From positions 374,001-438,000 of the forward strand of contig CAIIXF020000001.1 of assembly GCA_903813345.2 (NCBI GenBank): DNA of 64,000 nt. Direction: 5' to 3'. The notes below the pieces were generated by a model that was given only the letters and a program-made list of their open reading frames with translations, did not search any database and was not told the DNA's origin. The translations under genes were made by a program, and so were the position numbers. Positions 13,201 through 28,200 of this stretch are shown here, piece after piece; positions within the stretch are counted from its first letter, which is position 1, and every line of letters starts with the position of its first letter. Source of the stretch: Owenia fusiformis (Eukaryota; Annelida; Polychaeta; Sabellida; Oweniidae).

Positions 13201-16200
13201 CGTATATGTGAACAATTATTTTGTAGAATTTATTTATAAGATAAATATTTCACATGACTTTCCAAAAAGGAAACGTATTAAGAATTTCGTAGAGAGAATC
13301 TTAAATTTAAATGCTGTGAACAATTGATGCCTTTCAAGTTTCAGATAGGATTACAAATTCGATTAACAATATAGGGATTTATGCAATAAATCGGTTTTAA
13401 TGATTTATGTATGTATGTTTGTGCATTTGCTTTGGTCGCCATCGAATTTTGAATCGATTCAAAATTCCAAATCACATTCCCCGTCTGGGAAAGTCCATAA
13501 ACAGACCGTAGAACGTTGTAGCTACGTTCATTCAATTCGCACACAGTTTAACCGATCGAATCGGCAACGTTTTGAAGAACGCAATGACAACTGGTTCTGG
13601 TGTGATAGCTATTTTTGTTAATTCGTTCATAAGCAGTTTTTAATACGTTCATCTTGTCTTTATTTCGTCTGTGTTACGTTGGTATCAAGTTTAGATCGGG
13701 TTAAATTGTGCGTTCGTAAGCCCGTTTTCGAGATCGTAGTGAGAACTACGGTAGTTTGGTGTGATAGTAGGGTTAACTGTTGGAGGCACATGTTCCAATT
13801 TCTTAAAATTCCTACCAGTTATTCACAATATCTACACCATATTAAAAATTAAAAAAGTTAGCAATGGTTAAAAACGTTGTGTCACAAACTCACTAATGTG
13901 ACTTTTCCTTTAAATTGCGTCATAAATTATAATTTGCTATTATACAGTGTTATTCATCATTTTGCTCAATAAACATATTAATATATGAGCCAGGCCACTG
14001 GAAAAGGGGTCTTATCCCAGATTTTTTCAATATTCTGATTTTTTGTTTATCTTAAAAAGCACAAAGATACCTTTCAAATGAGCCATGGCTTATGTCCTAA
14101 CAATTTTTCCTTGCATATATAGACCAAAAAGTTGGATCTGAATTTAGCACATTTACTCTTAATCGTGGGCACAATTTTAATTTTTGTGATAAAACCGGTT
14201 TTCCTATGGCCAGGCTCATATTACATCTGACATAAACACTGGCATGCATTAGGTAAGTATGGGATGTATAACATGTATGGGTCATTGAGAAAGATTAAGG
14301 GTTATAATTACCTTACAATTTAAGTTTATTGTAATATATGTTACCCCTACCCCTAATTTTGAACTGAGAATAGAACTATGACTCTGAAGGATATTACCTC
14401 AAATTCTATCACAAAATGGTTGTAATTAATAAAACTTTCATTCTATAACTGATATTTCACAAAGTTATATTGGCACGAGGGGAAAGTCTACCCGCGTATA
14501 TACAACCTACCGCCGAGTAAGACACGCATATACCGCCAATCCAATGTTTGGTAAACTACATCTCATAGGAAAATAGACAATAAAGGTAATATTGAACCTA
14601 TATCAATTCCCTTGGATGGTTAGAATCGTTACTAAGATGTTCTCACAGGCGGAATTGGCCTAGAATTATAGTTGAAATATATTTTTATGTACAAATTAAG
14701 AGATAAGTAAAACGTATAATGGTTTTCGGTTTGTTTTCTCATTCATATTCGCTTTAATTGATAACGAGACATACAGAAGACATGCCTGGGTCGGTGAATG
14801 CATGTCATATGCATAATGTATTAAATGTCAAACTATTAGGTCAAAATAGCACTTTTGAACAGCAAAATCTGCACATAAACTTTGTCCTAAAAGATCCGAT
14901 GTTATCGAACATCGGACCCGATGTGATCGATGAGTAATATAATAAAGATCCGAAAATATCTTGAGTAAAGGATCTCAGAATCCGAATATTACTTGAGTAA
15001 AATCTGTTGAGATCCGATGACATCGTCGAGTTTATGACGTGCTGATGATGAAATAGTGTTAGGGTTACTTTTGGGAGTTTTCGAACCTTGGTTTAATTGC
15101 CTTTATAAGAAGGGTTCCTCGTTATTAGTACTATTGTAACATTTTGACTAGGAGTTCCACGATTAATCGAATTAATCTATAAATCGGCTCGTTTTGTAGC
15201 GACCCGAGCGAATCGATCTCGTGGCTATAATATCGCTGATATCGATAATCGTTCTGAAAGAGATTTAAGTCTATTATTGCCTTATTTTGGTCTAAATATG
15301 AAGAAAATCTCCGCCGTCGAACAATTTGTTTACTTTTTTTCTGGATCGATGACATGCCATGACCCGCTGCATATCAAAATACGAGCGTCGCCTTAATTTA
15401 GAATTGTGGTCAATTTTCAAATTACCGCAATTGAGTTGGTTGAGTTGTGTATATTTCAGTCAAATTCGTGCACAGTATTATTTTAATATTGACTTCCTTG
15501 CTTTATGAATCGAATCGTTAGGTAAATATCGAGATTCGAATCGGATCGGTGAAAAATGAATCGTGGGACCCCTAATTTTGACCCAGACTGACACAACAGA
15601 AACTAGGCTATCCACACTGGAGGATAGGAATAGCGCGAAATTGCATTTAAATCAATTATTATCCATATTTATGGATTAAAATGAATATGTTTAAAGTTCC
15701 TAATCTCTACTGGTCAATCTTTTTTCATTTTAGTAGCCGTTCTACTGATATCTTATCTTATTCAAAACTGAGAGCGAATGAGCAAAACGGGTCTTTTAAC
15801 TTTGCATATTTTAGATCATTCAAAATATATAACTTTTTTCATATGTTTACCGTCTTGGTAGATACAAAATAACACGTACCAAAGTCATTGGATTATGGGC
15901 ATAGTCAAATAGAAGTGATGATATTATCAACAATGAAAATTATGGTCATTCGAGTGAAAGCATGAATTCAATGTTTTAAAGAACTTTGCGGGACACAGAC
16001 GTTGACGTATACACCCCGGGTGATCAATATCCTGTGTTCCGAATTTCGTTCCAGCAAGTCAGTGACCCGAGTTGTGTTTTACTGAATCCCGACAAATATG
16101 GCGGCTAATTTGACAACAGACGATGTTGATGTCGACAATTATTCAAAACTTTCTGACAGCATAAGGTAAGACTGAATATAGAGTGGCGCATTCGGTGCCT

Positions 16201-19200
16201 AAATATGTTTGCAACATTTTCTTAGTTGTTTATCCATATGCGTTGGGCATTACTGCTAATCGAAGCATAAGTAAACGTGACCTCATTTTCAACGCTCGCT
16301 GGAAAGTATGTCACCGAGCAGTTTTTGACCTTCTGTTAGTTAATGAGATAAACTGTTATCATGGTATAATTGCTTGGTAGACGTTCAAAGTATGTACCAA
16401 CTCGTGCTTCCAGTGAATGTAAACCATTTCTTTGCATAAGCGTCCTAGAAGGCATAATAAGATATATTCCATAGTACCGAGTAGGAATCGCCAGTGTTCC
16501 GACGCACTTCATGGATAAATGCTTATAGACTATTGAATCATAATGAACAGAAGCAGTGTATACTCACGTGTGATATCTTAATTTATCAAAAATAAGAATT
16601 GAATGCATTTGATAATATTGATACTTTGCCAACTTGACTGATTTTTTTCTAGTCTGAGTAATTAATAAATGAGTAGTGGATTTGATTAATTGAGGATTTC
16701 CCATGTTAAAATATGTGAAAATTGTCAAGAGGCCACACACATCAGAGGATGAGAGTACAATACAACATGTGTAAATTATGAGACTATGTTGCAACACCTT
16801 CAAACAATGGTCATTTCACAATCCACATTGCACATACTGTAGCAGGCATTTTTATGATATATTTTAACATTGTCACAAAAACCAGGGATTGACAAAAAAT
16901 ATAGCATATCATATAGCAGGTATATGCCAGGTATTGTAAGATATTTCAACGTTGTCACTGTTAGAGTAGGCATTACAATTTACCCATAAAAATATAATAA
17001 TATTGACAACAGGCTAAAAAGTCTTCACTTAGTAAGCCATAAATGTCACATAAAGGCGACGGTCACACCAGGCTTTCACGATAGCATTGCTAAGGTAATG
17101 GCAGGATCCATGCATAATTTATTAAATCAGGCCCGCAGATAGGAGGGGGGGGGGGGCCCTGGTCAGAAATTCTCTCAAAAACTTGCAGTTTTTCACCATT
17201 CTGAGCACTTTTCACATGATTTTTTTGCCAAAACAACAGATGCCAGCCAGATCATAGTTATAGTAGAAGGCTAGGCTCAAATAAACCTCAAATTGAGGTA
17301 TTATCATTGAGATACTGATACTATACATACGATCGTGCTATCAAAACTGTCAAAAAGCCCCCCCCCTTGGCAAAAACTCCACCCTTGGTAAAACCGCTAA
17401 TCATGTGAAAAGTTCAATTTTTTTTAATAGTTATATTCCTTCTATAAAGTGGGTACACTTTTTGGGACACCCTGTATTTGCAGTTCAATGCCAATGTGGA
17501 AATCAATATACAGGGAAATTCGATCTTGAATTTGTAAAATAATAACAAGAAAGGTAGCACCAAATTAGCTTGATGTATTCATGAATGGATTCTCAAAAGT
17601 ATACAAAATATATATAATCTTATTCTGTAGCTTCGGGACAATGACTATTCCTATTCGGTAGAATGGAATATATCTTTCAACGACTTCCAAGACGCTTATG
17701 AAAGATAATAGCTTGGATTCAAACATAGCACAAGTTGAGACATACTAATAAGGTATACTTTACAGTTATACAATGCTCAGAGTATCCATCATTACTTACA
17801 GAAGGCAAAGAACGACTCGCTGGTATCGTTTTCTGCGAGCTTTTCGAACTGGGTCATGTTGGTTTTATGCTTCGATTTGCATTAATAGCCTACATATATG
17901 GATAATCGTTTAGGAACATGTTGAAAACATATTCCAGCACCGAATGCATTACTCCATATTCATTCTTACCTTATGCTATCTGATTTGTTTGACACATTTT
18001 CGTCACCTGGCTCGTCCAGTGGCGAACGAGACGCCATATTTATCGGGATTCAGTAAAAACACAACTCGGGTCACTGACTTGCTGGAACGAAATTCGGAAC
18101 ACAGGATATTGGTCACCCGGGGTGGTATAGTGCTGCGGGAATTATATCATATTAACAGGACACTCTTAAAAATGAATTACTTGAGTATTTCCCAAGTATT
18201 TCCCAAGTATAAATATTACTTAAAGTTAAATACATAGTTTTACTTCATTTTACTTAGGTTTAACTTATATTGTCATTTTGAGTTTTTTAATTGCTTAATT
18301 ATGTAAATGAGTATTACAATTACTACAGTAAGTATTTCAATTTCTCTCCTTGCATTAGTAAATTCACCATAAATGAATTACTTAAAAATTATTCAGTAGT
18401 TCAAGATTATTACTTAAAGTGCTAATTCGGTAATTTCTGTTTACTTTTTCTCACTACAATAGATTAAACAGATATTGGTAAGTAAAAAATAGTATTCCAA
18501 CAGACTCTCAACTCATTCCGTTTGTTCATTAGAGGCAAAATAAGATTTCCCGGGAAAAAACATGACGTCACGAACAGGCCGGGCGCGGTACTGAAAATCG
18601 GAGCAAAGGTACTGAAAATCGGAGCAAATGTGACCACGGCATTATGCAACTATGGTGCCAAGTTAATAATATTGTGTTCTGATTGGCCAGAAAGGAGTAA
18701 CGCTTACCGAAATCACCTCATGGTTAAATGCCTGGCCAGAACGTAATTCTACATGACTAGCTTTGTGAAAACGCATCACAGGGTCGGGAGATCTAATTGA
18801 GGTATTCTATTTTTCGCTCATCGGAGGAAAAATCGTGGCTCCAAAGTATTCAAAGTTGAATCATTTCCGCACTGCATTGAATGCAGTTGCAATCAATTAC
18901 ACTAACACTTTATAAGCACGTTTGGAGATTATGAACTCCAACAACATATTCAAAACCCGTTCTGTTCGTGATGTCATGATTGGCATTTGACATTGTGTTC
19001 CCGATTTTGAACATCAAATTTCACATTTATAAAAATATTTACAAGAACGGTACCTGGTTTGACATGTTGGTGGTATTTACTTCATTTAGAACGTGTATAA
19101 ACTGTATTTTGGCCCCATGAGCATCGCACAGACACTTTAAAATGAGTAGTACAATTTCTCAATATAAGGAAATCCAAGTAATAATTTTTAAGAGTGGAAT

Positions 19201-22200
19201 TTTTGTGATATACTTCATGTTATTATATGATCATCAACATAAATGTATAAATGATGTAAATTACTACCACTTTTGTAAAAAGCAACAAAACAAACTTCGA
19301 TTGAAATTTTTATACAACTTGTTAACATGTAATTACGCTATAAAATGCTCCATGAATAATGGGAAAATAACGATATAATAATGATAATCATTTTCAACTT
19401 TCACCGGTGATTTCAATGATATGCAACGTATGACAGTAAAACAAATGTAATATATTTGCACCTATGGTATATTTGAATCAAATGGAGTAAATAAAGCCAT
19501 GATTCTTACTTATTTAAGATGTAAAACATCATATTTAGAAGTTGAATTTAGCGATTTGATAGTAAATATTGCATAAAGTACTCATTATTCTGCAAACATG
19601 AGTGCATGGAACAACAACTATATCTGTTACAAATTATTCTGTGTTTTATCTATTTCACATATTGAGAAATTCAATATATAAACAGGAGTTTATTAACCTA
19701 ACCCCTACATTTTCAGGCATCTTCGAGTGTTTGCTCGGCGGTAGGTTGTATATACGCGGGTAGACTTTCCCCTCGTGATTGGATTGAAGACTTTTTAAAA
19801 TGGTGTATTCCTGTATATGTAACTAACAATTTAACTTCATGTCTCAGAAGGGCCCCTTCTTGAGCACATTGCTGGGTATAGGATTTCTAAAAATGACGTC
19901 AATTTATGGTAAAAAGTCACACTCACGATTTTGGGAGTTGTTATATTCAATCCTTTCTAACTTTTACCATTTTTATGAAATTCTTTGGAATTTACTCCAT
20001 TTTGGTCAAAGTATTCATACATTATACCTCTGAAAGTTTGGTGTGATAATAACGCAAAATAAAAAAGATATGATTGGTAAAGGACAGCGTACCTTTTTTT
20101 CTTTACAGACGGTACCTGTATTGAATTGTATAAATAAACTGTCCCTTTTAGCCCAACATCAGAATCTTGTTTTTACGTATGTCAACATGTCCCAATGTCA
20201 AGAAATAAGATATTAATTTATGTACATGTCACGTTTGAAAGAACCCATGCTACCTCTGTAGCAGTGAGCGACAAGCGAAACAAATTGGAAAAGATAACCA
20301 ATATGTTTATTTCATTATTTTGACAAAAGCAATTCTTTAATCGCCATACTTTATTACAAGATTATAAGAAGTATGGTTTGGAGTGAAGACCATTGGGTGA
20401 ATTATATTAAAAAAATACCTTAATTACCTTTGTCATAGGTGTGTTTTCAATGTGTCGTGTATATGGATTCCGTAATATATCAAAGGCAGTCAGTTATGAC
20501 ACTAGCGACATCATTATATTTTCATTAATTAATCACGTTGCGATGACACCTTATACCATGTACATGCTCACTGGTTCGGATCAGTTGTATTTCATTACAC
20601 TTATGTTTCATTGAGAAACTTGTGAATTTGCTCAATATGAAAATGGTATTTTCTATTGTGGCCAAGGTCAAAAATGAAATTGCCGTACCGTGTGAATCTT
20701 TTCTTAAACATTTAGATCGCATTGGCCCAGCGAAACCATTTTTGTGATAATTTATAGGAACCAAATCAAATTGTGAAAAGTGATTATTTCAATCTAGTTT
20801 ATGAGGAGATTAAATTAAACATGAACATTTTCTGTTCCTCACCTTGTAAGCTGTTGTAAATAGTTACACCAGTTCTTGGTGGCGACATAAAAATGAGAAA
20901 CTATGAGGGCAGCGTGAAAACAGGATTGCGAGACAGAAAATAAATCAATTATTACGACGTCTTTGTAACAGTATAGCGTTGTGATATTGTTTCATGCTCC
21001 ATATTTGCAACAGTTGCATTTCAGGTGGTCACTAATAATAAGTTGAACAATCTTTGAGGAAGCTTTTGTTCAACAACATTCATTATTTCCTCAATTGTAT
21101 GAAAACAATTCCCTTGCAAAATTACAATAATACAATTTTATTGTTTCGTATAATTCGACAGAGATAATAAACAGTAAATAAGCGACTGAAATAAAAGTTT
21201 TACATTTCAGAATTTTCAGCTTGCTGCTTTCGAGAAACAACAAAATTGACGATGTCGTGTTACAAAAATCTTCAATCTGAATTTCTCTCATTTTAATCTA
21301 AATGTTCTCTTATAGATTTAAATGCACCCTGGATGATAAAAGAGAAATCCCAATTGAGTTGAAATCGGCTACTGTTCACGAGTGCCATTCCTAATGAAGG
21401 AAATGTCATTTGCGATGTTCCTTTTCTGCTTCCTTTAGTTAGGCTTTGACTAATTGTCTCTACTGGTCTAAATCGAAAATGCTCTGGTATTGACAGTTTC
21501 TAATTTGTGACTATTCGAATTTCAGACACGTGATTTATCCTAATTAAGTAATATATTAAGAAACAGTAATTAGGATAGAAACCCCAGAAGTTGAATAACA
21601 TATAAGGTGTTCATTGGCAGTAATTGGCTGTAATATCAACCATTTTGGCAAAATTGTTGGTTTCATATAACATTTTTGTTGTCTATATTGTTACAGGCTC
21701 CTCTAATGAAACTAATTACGTCGAAACGCTGATTAGCGGAGAGGACACGGTGTGTAAAAGCGAAGAGTTGGAATGTGACGATCTATGTCTTGGTCCCTCA
21801 AAGATATGCAATGGTGTTAGCGAATGTTTTAGTGGAGTCGACGAGAACTGTGGTGAGTGAGAATTGGGCATAAATGGACTTCATGATTATCAGTTTTATC
21901 CACCCAAAATATTAAAATTGGTAGAGCGTGCAATTTTTCTAAAAAGGGCTCATACTAGAAGAATAACTTGTCATACGTTGGCAATCTTTGAAGTTAATCG
22001 CTAAAATTTTTTAACGTTTTTGCATTTATTTATGCATTGATCCAAATAGTATCATCACATATACACGTACAAGTAGACACGTCAAGAAGAAATGTCTGTG
22101 GTACCGAAACACCATGATTTCACAGTAAGCAGATGATACTACCTTATTTAAAAACCAATCTTTCTGTTGAAATTGTTCTTAAGATTTTAGATGGTTTGGG

Positions 22201-25200
22201 TAAAGTCGCTGGATTAGTTATGAATAAAACAAAAACTGAAACAATTTACAAAGGAAATAACACACAAAACAGAGATATGAATTTTGCTGGCCTTAACTGG
22301 GAAAAATGATCCATTCAAAGTCCTGGAAGCATTCGGAAAAAATGGAAAGATCATATTCATGGAAAGATCACAATTGTAAAAACGTATGCCTTTCCACAAC
22401 TACTTATTTAGCTACCATGCCACATATAATAAATATACTCTTAGATTTAGAGAAACTAACGTACAACTTTATATTGGATAAAAAACCTGATAAGGTTAAA
22501 AGGAAAACATTAATTGGAAATTATTTTCAAAGAGATTACAAAATGACTTGAAAGCAAATCACTAGCCTCTTATGTAATTAGTTCAAACGCTCATAGAAAT
22601 GGAGAGTGGATATTAACATTTTCAAAACCCTTCTTGGACTGTAATAACAATATGCAAAATAATGAATTTTATTGAACATTTGCATATCAATCGACAAAAG
22701 AAACAAAGCTGATTATAGTTGAGTGGAAGAATATAGATGAAAGTATATATATATTTTTTCAAATTATATTGTTACCATTCAAAAGATGACCATCGATGTG
22801 TTGAATTTTAAGATTTTTTATGACTGGTTTAAGAGAAACGTGTGTTTCAAAAAGTTCACCATATCGATACCACTCCTTTGAAATAACGCCTAATGGAATT
22901 ATTCTCGAGAAACTCGGGGCAGCCACCTACGTTTACGTTAACAGAGAAGACCGCACACATTTCACTCTGTATAGATCAAAATCAAAAAAAGATTTTAGGT
23001 TTATCAGACCAAATTCCGCATTTTGAAACACACCCATGAATCTGGCACTCATATGCACGCGTACATATACCGTTTTCAAATTAAAGCATCTGGTAGTGCA
23101 TAATGAAGTTCTCAATAAAAATTAAATGTTTTTTTTCCAAAAAACCCTATGTTCAAAGTTAGAAACAAATAAGAAGGGTTGCAAATATTCCCAAAATCTG
23201 CAAGTGAATATAGGTATGCTAGGATCATAAATGAAATTAATCTTCGGCTCACACTGAAAACAGTAGATGATGACTCACAGATGACTTATAGGGTTAGAGG
23301 CGTAAACAAGGAAAGTGGATGTGTTATTCTTTAAAGGTTTGACTAGCTGGGGAACACTCCATTTCCATTTCTCCATTTCCGATAAGGTGAGGTCACCATC
23401 TTTACTGAAATGATCAATTTTATTCTGTAGCAATGTAAACAAATCCAGCGCGACGGAATGATCACATGGAAGAGGTATATATGCATTGAACAATGATTAA
23501 CGTGATAACTTGGCCTGATGGTATTGGATTATGACTGAATAATCGTAATACTTGTGAACTGATTTTCGAAACACATTTTAAGACAGTGATGCATTTGGAC
23601 AACCCCTTTACACCTGCTAATATGGACGTTTTTAAGAGAAGGTGAATGTCTAAAATTATGATTCTCCTGAGATTTTTGTAGTTTAACGGTGTAAGAAAAA
23701 TAGTTATAAGTAGGTCCATTAAAAACAAATGAGAAAGGGTGGGGAATTGAGGGGGAGGGGGGGGGGTTAATTCCAAAGGGGTCATGATATCAGGAACATA
23801 CTGAACCGTTGTTAGTTATACCTGATTTCTGAAACGCACTAAAATGCCATATAAACAACGAAATTGTAATTTCCTTTAATACGTAGATCACTGGGGATGA
23901 ACTGGAAACGAGGGAGGTTTTGCCTCGTATCAAAATGGCGGCGCGTGAAAAAATTTCATTCTGTAAGATTTTTGTTTTTTACAATTTTCGTGCTTTTATC
24001 CTTCAAATTAAAACTTAATATTTGGCAAGTAAATAGTTTATAAGTTCCGGTTTTATAATATGATTGCAAATTAGAAATCAATACAGACATTGCTGAGATA
24101 TTTACATTTCAATTCTCTCACTTAGGAAACGAGGCACCTGTCTACATTTTGTAACAATGAAACGAGGCAATGTTTGACTTGCAACGAGGCAACTATTATT
24201 TCTGTGATAGTGTCTACATTTAATGATCTTATTTCCACCGTTCTGGTCACATACGACCGATTACGTTTTACACGATATACTTAGGTGGTTCAAAAAGTTT
24301 TGCATTTGATGTCATAACTTCAAGGACAATAGTATTATTGCAATGAAACTTGGTACACATATGTGTTATATATTTATACATTATATGGTAAAATTTTGGA
24401 CCTCAATTTTGATTGGTTCTTGAGATATGGTTGCTATGGTAACCAGAGTGGTGGGTACCATGTTCAACCCGAAATTACGTTTTTCCAAACAGTTTTCTTG
24501 CTTGAATAAACTCTTTGTAAAATGGCAATTAGCAGGTGTAAGTGTCTTTGGGTGGCTATTTTTCTTCAAATTCTTCAATTTTTCTAATTGTCTCTATGCC
24601 ATCACAATAGACAAGTGACACGATAAGTTCCTTTGTGATGTATACTGTCCAAAACGCCGAAAAAAACGTACGCATTTCGTTCGGACTTTTCACGCGAATT
24701 TCGTACCTAAATATTTCGAAAACGTTAAATAGCATTGTTTTGAGTGTCAATTCCAATAAACGAGCCAGCTATCCGAGCTATCAATGGTAGCGCATATATC
24801 GTCAAAATGTTCTCTCAAATAAGAAAAATCTCGTTCAAAGAAGTGCTATTTTAATAGGGAGCTTAAGCTACACGTATTTTAGAAATGGCGAACGTAAACG
24901 TGAAATGACCCCTGGGAACTATAGTTCCGTTCTGGATTGACTTATACAAAGACCCAATTAAAACAGTTTAACTGATACCTTTGTAATCATTCATGCAAAT
25001 AAAGACGTTGAAGACAAGAACTAGTTCTCTGAAGATTGCAATTTTACACGTTTACGTACACTTCTCTTTAAAACATGTGTCGTTAAACCTCCCTACTAAT
25101 CGTACGCAAATGGGGCATTGTTGTTGCTCGAGATGGCTATATTTGATAGAATATAATTCCAGATACGATAAAAAAATATGACCATGGTAATAATTAAATG

Positions 25201-28200
25201 ACTCGCCTATATTCGCCTGATATTACAAAAATAGCAGAGTCAAGGAGCACACTGGCATTGTCTCATTGGTGTACATTGGATTTTACTGTTTGTATTCTTT
25301 AATGTCTGTATGTTCCTTATTATGTCACTATCAATTATGTTATTCTGCATATAGTCCAACGAAATGTGGAAATGTTCGGCGTCTGACGTCTGGAGTTCGG
25401 CGTCTGGCGTTTTGCGTCAATAGCAAATTCTTTAGCAATTTTAGCAACTTTCAAAAACTGGACAAATGCGTACCGCTTAGACTGACATCATATTTTACTG
25501 TGAACATTATTATAAACTTATTATGACTTTCAAGTATTTCTTAGAACATATGTAACCATGGTAGCAGATAAATGGACTTATTTGTTATTACTAAGTTACA
25601 ACACGTGTCATATGTTAATGCCTTGTATTTTCTTAAATGCTAGAAATGGTAATGCATTTGTAAATGAAATATTCATAAATTTTCTAGATTATAAGACATA
25701 TGAAAAATGTTAATGGTCGATGGCATAAATATTATGATGTCGCTATCGTGAATTAAAATAAATGATGTTTCAAGGTAGAATAAAAGCAAGCTTTGTTCAC
25801 AACTGTCTATATCTGCTTCCCTATTCAACATAACATTTTTGCTTTTTAGGAAGCTTCAACATAACAATATCAGCAACGTTGTCGTTTCCTGTTACAGAAA
25901 TAGCATTTGAACAGGGATGCTTCTTTTTGTAGGCCCCGTTCTGTAATAAAAAAAAACATTTTTAATTAAATATGGTTGCCTCGTTTCATTCTTAAGAATG
26001 CTATATAGCTGCCTCGTTTCCTTGAGAAACATGCCTCGTTTCCTAAGTGAGAGAATTGATATGTAAATATCTCAGCAATGCCAGTATTGATTTCTAATTT
26101 GTAATCATATTATAAAACCGGAACTTATGAACTATTTACTTGCCAAATATTAAGTTTTAATTTGAAGGATAAAAGCACGAAAATTGTAAAAAACAAAAAT
26201 CTTACCGAATGAAATTTTTTCACGCGCCGCCATTTTGATACGAGGCAAAACCTCCCTCGTTTCCAGTTCATCCCCAGTGTAGATGTTCCCATTAAATTGC
26301 TAAGACCTCAACATAAACAATAGACACACGTATTACTGATCACAATGATGTATTGCAAGAGTAACGTGAACAGAACCGGCAAAGGGAGATAAATCTTAAT
26401 GTTATTGGGGAGTTCTATAAAACTTGACAGACACAATTAAAGGGAAAACATAACATCCTTCTAGTTAGTACAATGTGCTACTTATCGTTTAGTTATAACT
26501 CATAATTAAACGCCACTGAGTTGAAGATCTTAATACCAAATGGATCATTTGCTTTTATTACATTTTAACAACGTTGTATATATCCGACAATAATAAAAAG
26601 ACAGTGTTTTATAACAAAAATAAACCAATGTATTGAATTCATGGTCATTTTGATCTTATTGTTTAGTTAAAGCAAGGGCTCATTTAATACCCGGGGCTTA
26701 GTTGTGTACCAAACAAAACTAGAAACGGCACGACATCCGGGGCTTTGTTTGCAGGTCTTCATTAGACAATGGTGTATAGAGGGGTAGGTTTTCTCAGACC
26801 TAAGTACCTTTTTCTGTACCGTTTTGCGGTTATTTTACTCTATTTAGCATTGGAATCTGTTCCCATCATGAGCTACATAATTGATTAACTTAAATATATG
26901 ACATGTAAAAACGGCTTGATACGAACAGAATAAACAGGGAAATGTAATTTAAGTGGCGATTGTGTTTTCTGTTAATGTGTGTCACCCTGCTTCGGAAATC
27001 CCCCATAACAGTCTATGGCTCACGTGATTATGCAAGTGAGAAAACCCCATTGGTTTCCAGGTGGTACAATCATATCTGAAGCGGACAATCTTCGTTTTAA
27101 CTGTTGTTTCTGAATGGTTCGTGACCGAAATTCACTTAACTATAGAAAATATGTTACGTTGTAAGGAAATAGATAGTTTTTACTTACCAATCATCAACAT
27201 GTGCTGACATATTCAGCTCTGGACTTTATGTCCAGGGGGTAACACACATAGTTAGAAAATATTTTAAGTTCTCACACGCTTATGTTTAATCCACGCCTAA
27301 CCACCGTCTCAATACAGCGTCAAAAAATAGCGGAGTACAGTTTTCTGTACGGTTACGCAAATTGACTGCTTTGAAGCAAAAACTATGGCAAAGGTTTTAA
27401 AAAATTAATTTGATGAAAACAAATACGATTTCATGTGAAATAAAAACAGGATTCTCTTAGAAATGGTTTTAACTTTCTAAACATAATAAAAGTTTTACGA
27501 GCACTGTCAGGATTTTTTCTGAGTGAATCGGCCCACATAATCGACCAAGGTGAAAAAAGTTGATTTTTCCTACCGTCTGAGAGTATGGATTATTTTTATG
27601 AGAATATGTATTTGTTACTTACACATTTTAGAACGGGCGAAGATTCAGCAAATAACCATTCAATGAGTGTATTCAAAAATGATCAGATTTGTGCGGCGAC
27701 GCATCAGCTGTACGGTGACGCTTAACGGAAGGTTAATGGAAATGTATGATATGGTAAGGATCATGAAACCCAAAACTCAGTATATTTGTTGCTATGTTAT
27801 TGATGTTTTTCAACAAGTGATGTCACAACTAAATCTCATCTTGCACGTGTGACTTTTTAGGACCCCAAGTCAAGTCAACTTGACTAGGGGTTGACTTGAC
27901 TTGGGCTGAGTTGACTTGGGGTTGAGTTGACCAGGAAGCACTTTTTAGGATGAAAGATGCAATATCTTGCATGGGGTGAAGATGGCTCTAGGCTACCTTT
28001 GTTAGTCATATGAGAAAAGCTTGGTTTAGTTCAAATGATATCAAAAGCATTACGTCAACTTTCAAATAATTAATTCCATGAAAACTGAAAATATCGAAAT
28101 AAATACTTCCTGTCCGCCATCTTAAATGCGAAGGTGACGGCCGTAACCTTCGCTTGATACTTACCAGTGATAATGTACATGTAGATCTGACACTTCTTTA

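Larger units (their letters stand above)
14474..19777. mobile_element. 5.3 kb TIR element with CAC ends and 5-bp target duplication
   Basis: The ends are a perfect 44-bp inverted repeat (14474-14517 and 19734-19777) beginning CACGAGGGGAAAGTCTACCC. Both flanks carry ATTGG (14469-14473 and 19778-19782), a 5-bp target site duplication. The element has no long open frame, so it looks non-autonomous. It contains a roughly concentric internal inverted repeat (about 16010-16505 versus 17630-18125) that holds two first-exon-like sequences, and a fragment of another MITE (18578-18648). CAC termini plus 5-bp duplications are known for Transib/ProtoRAG-type transposons. Family assignment is inference, because the inner TIR sequence does not match the heptamers I know. 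Confidence 0.8.
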
